Shown piece after piece: positions 8,801 through 13,829 of a DNA stretch of 14,970 bases. Where the stretch lies: assembly GCA_020201445.1 (NCBI GenBank), contig JAIVGU010000192.1, positions 1-14,970 on the forward strand, read 5' to 3'. Each line of letters begins with the position of its first letter. Positions within the stretch are counted from its first letter, which is position 1. A program made the position numbers and the translations under genes. The notes under the pieces are model-generated. The model saw only the letters and a list, made by a program, of their open reading frames with translations. It did not search any database and had not been told where the DNA came from. This stretch comes from Halobacteriales archaeon (GTDB taxonomy: Archaea; Thermoplasmatota; E2; JACPAO01; JAHFTW01).

Positions 8801-9222
8801 CGGACCAGGACCCCGGCTCCGATGTGGGGGCGTTCGGCACCATCTTCAACTTCGACACCGCCTCCATTACGGTCACGTTGATTATTCAGTTCTACCGGGT
8901 GCCGGACCACGTTCACCAACTGGATTACGGCATCAACCAGTATGGCGACGCGGCCCCCATCTACGGCGAGGGCATCCGGTTCGCCATCGACCCCACGACG
9001 GACTCGCGCGGCGAGCCCACGAACTTCACGGCGGAGCGGCACCCGCTCGCGTTCGGCGCAGCGAGCGGCCCCGCCAGCGCCCTCGTGGACCTGACCAACA
9101 GCCTCGGCACGGACGCCGCCGGGCGCATCTTCGCAGGTGAGCATTTCATCTACCTCCTCGGGACTGGCTTGTCCGTGGTGACGGTCACGCCCCTCCTCAA
9201 GTTCAAGGAGGCCGGAACGTGA
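5815..9222 (+). CDS. Baseplate hub / minor tail protein with LamG-like domain
   Basis: This is a 1135-residue protein starting at ATG 5815, which overlaps the tape measure stop. Residues 1-520 look like a siphovirus hub: an N-terminal beta domain (FTGVALSRKRKRG, VTIECVGLHH) and the stretch QVLEYEEFGEGLAYQTVGLG...EISVIDRTEYSAGGLYD. Residues about 530-752 form a LamG/concanavalin-like domain with its usual signatures (YDLSGVGNHL, GLELDGVNDS, VELYVNGVVVAS, ADEIGAYNRALTATE). From about 755 a hub-like segment resumes (ITLPGEVTQTT to INFGEENQDPVTSEV), followed by a large C-terminal beta region. That region contains H1032-V-H1034 followed by LDYGI, a motif seen in phage receptor-binding or appendage proteins. 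The likely role is closing the tail tip and binding surface glycans. The order of domains is read from sequence; the exact host ligand cannot be inferred. Confidence 0.75.
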   Translation: MTLFEVIADGSSYPPEKGRYSLPPLNFTVAPRATLTFLDDDGATGRGLRPGITVVLNRDGTPDFTGVALSRKRKRGADGETVTIECVGLHHRRLKRRNLLPYTYDEDGLPSTTRDAVRVNPWRSVIARAPPGGAIDGDGLTQAVDGLRSDQWMQAFIGAAVIHQADFQDNRWLRPSQVAVAGNTLQVYQDGPSGDTRPYLQRIRDGAATFAAGGQVIESIPIENGDLNVEAMNPVASVEVLLLGSYDGANDPVLEVCRNARSGARVYAAVPLARSANYLGSGMTAWSGTLDVSGLGGDAQNSLGYRISIPGAQAATTTKAAYLRIFAPLTQAWGAIPYTVTPYYDGQTGATSGATVWVEDDFAGMDIPAAVERLRKGTIADPALNPSPYWDAWQTEPDGHFWFAPRRGEFKRTVQATETDVQVLEYEEFGEGLAYQTVGLGAGKGDAEISVIDRTEYSAGGLYDSDRDPAGATRLYGEAPRVRILRDQSIKSKVELRRRCRAVHKRDRDPQPRIKATFTPFSRDAVVSQSSGVKSCIQAVMFEDSSPTIAYDLSGVGNHLVLANGAARGPNGRVGQGLELDGVNDSASIAPFRNGAGATNSFGLVFSLRPTAAAIAGNAAFYKRQKVSDGITWVARFNLNSNGSVSVSAGDPATIFNITSPVGLVVAGLDCTVGFSYNATTMRVELYVNGVVVASTTAPRDPGWNDPTKTTVTYFTVSATHYGGGADEIGAYNRALTATEHAFIHAEFQAKRHLPITLPGEVTQTTYSATGNYILPTPGDSVEVIDAEWPVDVTLRATEAERTFDGDSGEGITINFGEENQDPVTSEVSNRVQAERTAAKPTPVLSSASVGSPGVNFDATRYGRFPIVIPEGVEVDRCLVSLRTVPWQATAKGAAAGSIKPVFIGSTVFATQTIAAGGKWDFFTTDFAGGGSGYYVMVSLFFPDADGVSHPFGSYISLKSASSQIGFEIMRRQSMRYADASHVGGFAHQNSWGFFADQDPGSDVGAFGTIFNFDTASITVTLIIQFYRVPDHVHQLDYGINQYGDAAPIYGEGIRFAIDPTTDSRGEPTNFTAERHPLAFGAASGPASALVDLTNSLGTDAAGRIFAGEHFIYLLGTGLSVVTVTPLLKFKEAGT

Positions 9223-10034
9223 GCAACTGGAAGGTGAACGGCACCACCCTCGACATCGGGGCGGTCAAGGTCACGATGGAGGCCGAGACCCTCTCCCTGG
9301 ACGAGGCGCTGCGGACACAGTTCGCGGGCATCCTGCACGGCCGCCAGCTCCGCCGCCGCCTCGGCATCAACCTCCCCGCCCTCAAGTTCACGTTCTGGTT
9401 CTGGGGCGTGGCGCCCGACCGCTACGATGTCATGCAGCGCCTCCGCACCGACCTCAAGCGCGCCGCCAACTTCCTCGTGGAGGCCCCGGCCGCGCCGAAC
9501 GAGTTCTATTTCGAGGGCGGCGTCAAGACCATCCGGCTCGCCTGCGAGTCGATGCGCGTGGTTTACACGAACGGCGTTGGCCGCGTCGGCTTGGAGGTCG
9601 TCGCCACCCACATCGACCCCGAGGCCACCGAACTCCTCGGCCTGTCGAACGTGCAACTCGTGGGTGCCCCCGTCGTCACGGTCTCGAAGGTCACTTACCT
9701 CGTCGCCACCACGGCCCTGAACAAGACCGTCGTGGCGACCCCGACGCGCTCGTTTGAACTCATCATCATCACGCCCATCGCCACCGGCATCACCATCTCG
9801 GCGGCGGGCTTGAGCAACGGCATTTTCCGCACCGTGGCCCTCACCGCGACGGCGGTGGGCTTGAGCAACGGAATCACGCGGGGGGCCACGGCCACGCCGG
9901 GCAGCGCCGGGAGCCTAGTGCCCATCATCGCGTCGTTCCCCCAGGCGGCATCCGACGCCAACGGCACCCTGTCCGGCCTCAACAACAACCCGGCGGCCAC
10001 GCCGTCGAACACGCCAACCCTCACCGTGACTTAG
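9219..10034 (+). CDS. Minor tail protein with repetitive C-terminus, possibly Dit-like
   Basis: This is a 271-residue protein starting at GTG 9219, overlapping the hub stop (GTGA). Residues 1-145 form a folded part (WKVNGTTLDIGAVKVTMEA, LRTDLKRAANFLVEAP, GLEVVATHIDP) whose pattern of beta strands, a central helix pair and a final DP recalls distal tail proteins, though I cannot confirm the family. From about residue 150 onward the sequence is rich in Thr, Ala, Ser and Val with almost no charge. It includes two copies of GLSNGI and the end NPAATPSNTPTLTVT. Such tails often form extended beta structures or adhesive stalks on virions. If the N-terminal part is Dit-like, its place after rather than before the hub is unusual. 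It ends directly before the second late-promoter-like element. Confidence 0.5.
   Translation: MSNWKVNGTTLDIGAVKVTMEAETLSLDEALRTQFAGILHGRQLRRRLGINLPALKFTFWFWGVAPDRYDVMQRLRTDLKRAANFLVEAPAAPNEFYFEGGVKTIRLACESMRVVYTNGVGRVGLEVVATHIDPEATELLGLSNVQLVGAPVVTVSKVTYLVATTALNKTVVATPTRSFELIIITPIATGITISAAGLSNGIFRTVALTATAVGLSNGITRGATATPGSAGSLVPIIASFPQAASDANGTLSGLNNNPAATPSNTPTLTVT
9800..9871 (+). repeat. Imperfect direct repeat, 51-bp period, in the minor tail gene
   Basis: GGCGGYGGGCTTGAGCAACGG occurs as two copies at 9800-9820 and 9851-9871 differing at one base. The 51-bp offset keeps the reading frame and repeats 17 residues ending around GLSNGI. Sequence between the cores has diverged, so the duplication is not very recent. 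Confidence 0.75.
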
Positions 10035-10042
10035 GGCGCGGC

Positions 10043-10063
10043 GACTCGATGCGGTTTTAAGCC
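10043..10063 (+). promoter_or_regulatory. Late-promoter-like element, copy 2
   Basis: This is the second copy of GACTCGATG-N5-TTAAGCC. It starts eight bases after a TAG stop and ends 28 bases before the ATG of the appendage gene. The box here reads GGTTTTAAGCC, the more TATA-like of the two copies. The gene it would drive has no clear Shine-Dalgarno sequence, which fits a short or absent leader. Confidence 0.55.
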
Positions 10064-10091
10064 AGCGAGGGGGTGCTTCAAGCGGGACCTT

Positions 10092-10928
10092 ATGGGAGCC
10101 GCGCTTGCCGACCTCCGCCGCCGCTTTGATGAAGTGGTCATGCCGCACCTGCTCCCCGACGCGGTGAAGCGCCAAGAGGTCCGCAAGGCCCTCCGGCCAG
10201 TCGCGCCCGGCGTCCACGATGCCATCGCGCCGCACCGCCTCGACATCGCCCGCGTCCCGATGCGCGTGGACCGCAAGTTCCTGAACCCCGCGCTCCACTC
10301 CACGCGCCCGCAAGCGGTTCACCCCGCGATGGTGCCGCCGTCCTTGCAGGCCAAGGTCGGTCTCCAGGGCCGCGCCCACCTCGCGGTCTATGAGGACACC
10401 GGCCGCTTCATGCGCCTCGCGGGCTACCGGCGCTCGCCGTTCGCCGTCGTGAGCGGCCAGCACCGCAACCTCCTCGCCCGCGTCATCCAGTCCCGCATGG
10501 CCGCCGACCTGAACTTCAACCTCACCGACGAGGCGGCCACGGCGCGCACGAACAACGTCAAGGCCACGGGCGCGGGCACGACCCAGATGATGTTGAGCCT
10601 GACGACGAGCAACGACCAGACGAAGTTCAAGTATGGGTCTGGGGTGACGGCGCCCACGGAGAACGACACGAACATCCAGACCGCGCTCGGCGCCGACATC
10701 ACGGCGGCTGGACTGTCCTACGACGACACCGCGCACACCGCCACGATGTCCGGGTCCCGCCTGCACACGGAGGCGGGCTCCACCATCAACGAGATTGCGT
10801 GTTTCACGCGCTTCCGCTCGACGGCGGCCGTGAACTACTTCGCCCTCACCGACCACACCGCCATCTCGCCCGGTCAAGCCCTGGTGACGAACCAGACGGT
10901 CGCCATCTCCTACGTTTGGCAACTGTAG
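10092..10928 (+). CDS. Tail fibre/appendage-like structural protein
   Basis: This is a 278-residue protein starting at ATG 10092, with only a weak purine stretch upstream. Residues 1-130 are charged and helical (LADLRRRFDEVVMPHLL). From about residue 135 the sequence is a compact beta domain with the pattern TTSNDQTKFKYGSGVTAPTENDTNIQTALG, then TINEIACF, YFALTDHTAISPG and a final VAISYVWQL. A G-x-G-x-T-A-P-x-x-x-D-T start, an EIA/EAGLF-type strand and a hydrophobic VTIxWxx end recur in appendage or fibre-tip proteins of many tailed viruses. The protein therefore probably belongs to the receptor-binding apparatus, perhaps anchored by its helical N-terminus. It has a promoter-like element of its own and lies next to membrane proteins of a probable lysis cassette. 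The exact role is uncertain. Confidence 0.55.
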   Translation: MGAALADLRRRFDEVVMPHLLPDAVKRQEVRKALRPVAPGVHDAIAPHRLDIARVPMRVDRKFLNPALHSTRPQAVHPAMVPPSLQAKVGLQGRAHLAVYEDTGRFMRLAGYRRSPFAVVSGQHRNLLARVIQSRMAADLNFNLTDEAATARTNNVKATGAGTTQMMLSLTTSNDQTKFKYGSGVTAPTENDTNIQTALGADITAAGLSYDDTAHTATMSGSRLHTEAGSTINEIACFTRFRSTAAVNYFALTDHTAISPGQALVTNQTVAISYVWQL

Positions 10929-10939
10929 GAGGAGCGCGC

Positions 10940-11209
10940 TTGGAGCCCGCCCCGGCCTACGTCCTGGTTCCGGCGAACGAGTGGGCGGACTTCAAGGAGA
11001 CCGTGCGCGAGACCCGCCAGTTCGCAATGGAGGCCCGCGACATCGGCTTGTCGGCCAAGCAGACGCTCTCCGAGGTCGTCGCCCCAAAGTTGCTCAAGGT
11101 GGACGCGCACGAGGAGGCCATCCAGCAGACCAACGGGGCGCTGTGGGCGTTCGGCATCATCGGCTCCCTCGTCGCCCTCCTGCTCGGCATCTTGGCGTGG
11201 GTGAGGTAG
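10940..11209 (+). CDS. Small membrane protein, XhlA/holin-accessory-like
   Basis: This is an 89-residue protein with TTG start at 10940. The start is set by AGGAGGAG at 10927-10934, five bases upstream and partly inside the preceding stop codon; no in-frame ATG or GTG lies close by. Residues about 10-65 are charged and amphipathic (FKETVRETRQFAMEARD, KVDAHEEAIQQ). They lead into one C-terminal transmembrane helix (ALWAFGIIGSLVALLLGILAWV) ending in Arg. This layout, a soluble coiled region followed by a single C-terminal membrane anchor, is that of XhlA-type haemolysin/holin accessory proteins. The next gene encodes a second small membrane protein, so the two may act together at the host membrane. 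No endolysin gene was found nearby, so the lysis role is inference. Confidence 0.55.
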   Translation: MEPAPAYVLVPANEWADFKETVRETRQFAMEARDIGLSAKQTLSEVVAPKLLKVDAHEEAIQQTNGALWAFGIIGSLVALLLGILAWVR

Positions 11210-11210
11210 G

Positions 11211-11411
11211 GTGCCCACGCGCCTCGCTGATGTGGATGACCTCGCGCTCGCGGTCGGCCTTGTCCTGTTCACGCTCGGCCTGCTCGCCGCGCTCGTCCTG
11301 GTCTTGGCCCTCGTGCCCGGCAGCGACCAGGCGCGCGGCCAGGTCGTGACCGGCCTGCTCATGGCGCTCGCCTCGGCGTCGGCGTTCTTCTTCAAGGGCC
11401 GACGCGCTTAG
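11211..11411 (+). CDS. Small two-helix membrane protein, holin-like
   Basis: This is a 66-residue protein starting at GTG 11211, one base after the previous stop codon. GAGGT at 11203-11207, inside the upstream gene, could serve as ribosome binding site. Two hydrophobic segments are clear: residues about 11-35 (LALAVGLVLFTLGLLAALVL) and about 43-61 (GQVVTGLLMALASASAFFF). They are joined by a short polar turn (GSDQAR) and followed by a basic tail (KGRRA). Two helices, small size and charged C-terminus match class II holins, but many viral membrane proteins share them. The positive-inside rule suggests a cytoplasmic C-terminus. It forms a tightly spaced pair with the XhlA-like gene. Confidence 0.55.
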   Translation: MPTRLADVDDLALAVGLVLFTLGLLAALVLVLALVPGSDQARGQVVTGLLMALASASAFFFKGRRA

Positions 11412-11436
11412 GTAGGGGGAACGGGCTCGGCTCGCT

Positions 11437-11787
11437 ATGCGGCTCGTCGTGGATGTCCGCGAGGCAGAGGTCGGCCCTGGGCCGGAGCGCGGCACCGTGC
11501 GCGCGCACCTCGTCGTGGACCTCAAGCAGGCGGAGCGGCTCGTGGCTGATGGGTTCAGGGCGTTGCCTGCGGATGCGCGCGGCGCGGTCTTGGCGGACCT
11601 GCTGATGGTGAGCGACGACACGCTGGAGGTGGCGCGCACCGTCCTCGCCGAGCAGCCCGTGGTGGCCCGCCATTGTCGCCACGACGGCGGCCTGTCGGCG
11701 GAGGACTTCTGCGGGCGTGGGTGTCGCAGCCTGGTCGCGGCCTGCAAAGGCGGCCCGTGCAGCATGGATTCGCCCGGCTGCCGATGA
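11437..11787 (+). CDS. Unrecognised protein with Cys-rich C-terminus
   Basis: This is a 116-residue protein from ATG 11437. I do not recognise the family. Residues 1-75 look like a small alpha/beta fold (MRLVVDVREAEVG, VRAHLVVDLKQAERLV, a helix ending at LAEQP). The last 37 residues hold six cysteines (C80, C92, C96, C103, C108, C115) and two nearby histidines (H79, H82), which may bind zinc or form disulphides. GC-rich third positions support real coding through the body. The purine-rich AGGGGGAA at about 11415 is some 15 bases from the ATG, too far for an ordinary ribosome binding site, so the start is less certain. It is the last gene before the non-coding control region and probably shares a transcript with the membrane proteins. 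Confidence 0.5.
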   Translation: MRLVVDVREAEVGPGPERGTVRAHLVVDLKQAERLVADGFRALPADARGAVLADLLMVSDDTLEVARTVLAEQPVVARHCRHDGGLSAEDFCGRGCRSLVAACKGGPCSMDSPGCR

Positions 11788-11900
11788 CCAAAGCCCAGAG
11801 GTCGCCTTCCTCGCTGCGTGATTGGCAAAGGCTTTTCTGCGCCGATTTCTTCGTAGCCGTGGCTAGGGGCAAGGCATAGGTCTCCAGCCATCGGAACAGG

Positions 11901-11942
11901 ACGCCGACCCCCCGCTTCTTGGCGGAGGAGGGGGGTCGGCGT
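11901..11942 (+). terminator. Perfect 13-bp hairpin after the late module, no U tract
   Basis: ACGCCGACCCCCC (11901-11913) pairs without mismatch with GGGGGGTCGGCGT (11930-11942) across a 16-base loop. It stands about 110 bases after the last late gene and 200 before the early operon, where a transcription stop would be expected. No T-rich run follows on either strand, so it is not a standard intrinsic terminator. It could instead protect a 3' end, block read-through with a factor, or act in replication. Confidence 0.4.
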
Positions 11943-11956
11943 TGCCTCGTGTCCCG

Positions 11957-11997
11957 AAAGCGGTTGCCCTCACCACGGCCGGGCACTTTACCGCTTT
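11957..11997. repeat. Bulged inverted repeat
   Basis: AAAGCGGT (11957-11964) pairs with ACCGCTTT (11990-11997). The inner TGCCC (11965-11969) pairs with GGGCA (11981-11985), leaving a four-base bulge and an 11-base loop. It follows the 13-bp hairpin by 14 bases. Function is unknown. Confidence 0.45.
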
Positions 11998-12028
11998 GCT
12001 TTCCACCTAACCAATGTGCAGCCTTCAG

Positions 12029-12060
12029 AGTCGTGGCAAGTAAAATTACTTGGCCCGACT
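12029..12060. promoter_or_regulatory. Operator-like dyad, copy 1
   Basis: This is a 32-bp dyad with 13 of 16 positions able to pair. It has outer arms AGTCG/CGACT and inner arms CAAGTAA/TTACTTG around a central AA. Written as half-sites it is GTCGTGGCAA-N10-TTGGCCCGAC, spanning 30 bp (12030-12059). It lies about 54 bp, centre to centre, upstream of the second dyad that encloses the promoter core. Confidence 0.6.
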
Positions 12061-12083
12061 AATCGAGCTTGACCTTCCGGCCT

Positions 12084-12113
12084 GCCGTGTCTAAATCATA
12101 ATATAGGCACGGC
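12084..12113 (+). promoter_or_regulatory. Early promoter core inside a 30-bp dyad, copy 2
   Basis: GCCGTGTCTA (12084-12093) and TAGGCACGGC (12104-12113) are inverted repeats matching at nine of ten positions around the AT-rich core AATCATAATA. The core lies about 38-48 bases before the ATG of the exonuclease gene. That spacing suits an archaeal TATA box, or a -10-like element. The half-site, arm length and 10-base spacer are the same as in the dyad at 12030-12059. Protein bound here would cover the core promoter, suggesting repression. Confidence 0.6.
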
Positions 12114-12141
12114 ACCTAACGCGGAGACTAGGGCACACACC

Positions 12142-13335
12142 ATGTCCGCAAAGAGCCGCGCCCTCGAAGCCAGCCTCTCACTCGTGCGCGACCGCAAGGT
12201 GGGCGGCAACACCCACCCATCCATGCTGCGGCACCGCTACGTTTCCGCGTCCCGACTCGTCCAGATGACGGCCAAGGCCCTCATCACCGACATCCTCGCC
12301 GACGAGGACCGCGACCCCGAGGGCGCGCATTGGGGCGAGGACGGCAACGCGAAGGCAGAGAAGAACCTCGCCGCCGTGAAGTGCCAGGAGCCAAGCCTCG
12401 CCGTGCCCATCCTGGGCACCGGCTTCGACGGCGGCACCTCCGGGCCAAGCCTCTCTCCGTGGGTCCTCACCGGCCACCCGGACGGTCTCGCCATCACGAC
12501 GACCGGCGAGAACGGAGCCGACCGTGACCCGTTCACCCTCGCGTGGTCCTTCAGCGGCGGCGCCGAGCGCGGCCTCGCCGTCCCCTGGTTCGCCACCATC
12601 TTCGAGAACAAGGCTCCCCTGTTCACGCCCGGCGCCGACAAGGTGGAACTCTACTACCGGCAGGGCCTCCTCTACCTCGCCATGCTCCACGCGATGCACG
12701 AGCGCCTGCGCGCCCGCGTCCTGCACCCCGCCGCCTGGCTCGCCGACGAGGACCCCCGCAAGCGCCCGTGGATGCTGCCCGAGACCCTGGAACCCGGCCA
12801 GGTCGTCGTCTGCATCCAACCATCCACGGAGCAGAAGCGCGAGCAGGCGTTCCCCGTGGACGCCGCCGCCTGCGCGAAGCACCTGGACTTCTACCTCCGC
12901 AAGGCCGCCGTCGTGGTCGAGGGCGTCGAGGCCAAGGACCCCGGCGTCGGCGAGCGGAAGTGGGACGCCGAGAAGGGCGCGGGCCTGGGCGAGTTCACCA
13001 TCAAGGGGGCCATCCCCGTCCTCGGCGACGACGAGGTGGTCCGCATCACCGCGCAGCGGCAGGCCGCGCAGATGCGCCGCGACGAGGCCGACGAGGAGGT
13101 CGAGCGCCTGACGACCGCGCTGCGGGACTACTTGCGCGCCAAGGGCGTCGAGGAGGCAACGGTGCCGTGCGATGGTGGCTCGCCCTACCGGGTGGTTCTT
13201 CAGCGCACGAAGGGCGGGCTGCGGCATTTCGTCGTGGAGGACAGCGTGGCGCTGCGGGTCTATGGTGGGGTCAAGAAGGCGAAGCCAGCCTCCGCCGCGC
13301 CTGCTGCCGCGCAGACCGTGGCGGTGACGGCGTGA
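12142..13335 (+). CDS. PD-(D/E)XK exonuclease-like protein
   Basis: This is a 397-residue protein starting at ATG 12142, the first gene of the probable early operon, with no close Shine-Dalgarno. Features in order: YVSASRLVQMTAKALI (33-48), comparable to the SxSRL start of RecB/Cas4-type nucleases; HWGEDGNAKAE (63-73); GHPDG (111-115) with the probable metal ligand D114; FENKAP (154-159) with E155 and K157 as the (D/E)xK pair; and YYRQGLLYL (171-179), matching the QxxxY motif region. About 40 residues separate D114 from E155, more than usual, so an insertion is likely. No Cas4-type tight C-terminal Cys cluster is present. The C-terminus has a helical segment (about 300-335) and a small beta part. 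The likely role is viral DNA recombination or end processing, as for lambda Exo or YqaJ. No annealing protein is seen nearby. It overlaps the next gene by GTGA. Confidence 0.75.
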   Translation: MSAKSRALEASLSLVRDRKVGGNTHPSMLRHRYVSASRLVQMTAKALITDILADEDRDPEGAHWGEDGNAKAEKNLAAVKCQEPSLAVPILGTGFDGGTSGPSLSPWVLTGHPDGLAITTTGENGADRDPFTLAWSFSGGAERGLAVPWFATIFENKAPLFTPGADKVELYYRQGLLYLAMLHAMHERLRARVLHPAAWLADEDPRKRPWMLPETLEPGQVVVCIQPSTEQKREQAFPVDAAACAKHLDFYLRKAAVVVEGVEAKDPGVGERKWDAEKGAGLGEFTIKGAIPVLGDDEVVRITAQRQAAQMRRDEADEEVERLTTALRDYLRAKGVEEATVPCDGGSPYRVVLQRTKGGLRHFVVEDSVALRVYGGVKKAKPASAAPAAAQTVAVTA

Positions 13336-13829
13336 GCGACCGCGACAAGGTGTGCCAGCCCTGCCTAGACAGGGCGGCGCGCGACAAGTGGTATCCCTTC
13401 ACGAACCCCCTGGTCGCGGCGACCTCGGAGGAGTGCGGGTTCCACCCGCGCCTCGACAACTGGCGCCTCTACCGGACGCTCGCCACCGTCCAGCACTTCT
13501 CCCAGCAGCCCGAGGGCTGGAAGGACCGCCGCGCGCCAACCGCCATCACGCTCGAAGCCGGATTGGTCCACCGCCGGAACCTGGAGTGCATCGTGTTCGA
13601 CTACGAGAAGGCGCTCCTCGACTACGCCCTAGAGCAGGGCCTCATCGAGCAGACCGACCACCGCAACACCGAGCGCGTCCTGCCGCGCAGCGTCCGCCTC
13701 TCCGCCAAGGGCGACGACGCGCTGCGGACATGGGTGCAGGCAGGGCGCAACGATGCTGGGGCAACGGCCGCGCAGAAACACCTCGCCTCCCTCGTCCCTT
13801 CGACCGTCATCCAGCAGGAGACCGCGTAG
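13332..13829 (+). CDS. Unrecognised CxxC protein with possible winged helix
   Basis: This is a 165-residue protein starting at GTG 13332, which overlaps the exonuclease stop and suggests translational coupling. The N-terminus has C8-x2-C11 and, after 23 residues, C35-x2-H38, a spacing that could hold one zinc ion. From about residue 85 to 137 the pattern FDYEKALLDYALEQGLIEQT, then VRLSAKGDDALRTWV resembles a winged helix: helix, GLI turn, strands, then an L-x-x-KG helix. This would suit a DNA-binding protein that partners the exonuclease or regulates the operon. I do not recognise a named family, and both the zinc site and the winged helix are inferences from spacing. Confidence 0.5.
   Translation: MSDRDKVCQPCLDRAARDKWYPFTNPLVAATSEECGFHPRLDNWRLYRTLATVQHFSQQPEGWKDRRAPTAITLEAGLVHRRNLECIVFDYEKALLDYALEQGLIEQTDHRNTERVLPRSVRLSAKGDDALRTWVQAGRNDAGATAAQKHLASLVPSTVIQQETA

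Larger units (their letters stand above)
11788..12141. other. Non-coding control region between late and early modules
   Basis: No convincing gene lies in these 354 bases on either strand. The base composition drops in GC in its second half. The region contains a 12-bp palindrome TAGCCGTGGCTA (11854-11865), a perfect 13-bp hairpin, a bulged stem and two 30-bp dyads, the second around an AT-rich promoter core. Such density of dyads fits a transcription control region. A replication origin is also possible but not shown. Confidence 0.6.

Noticed and set aside
7636..9144. 502-codon open frame on the - strand across the hub gene
   Set aside because: The + strand carries clear LamG and hub motifs here; the antisense product is low-complexity Asp/Gly/Val/Arg sequence.
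11784..11879. 31-codon frame starting in an ATGA overlap with the Cys-rich gene
   Set aside because: The coupling looks attractive, but the codons (three AGG, AAA, CTT, CAA, GAT) are unlike the rest of the window and there is no recognisable product.
12069..12097. Sigma70-type promoter TTGACC-N17-TAAATC
   Set aside because: The -35 match and spacing are good, but the -10 match is only three of six, and the better CATAAT is 22 bases away. It is kept only as an alternative to the dyad-centred reading.
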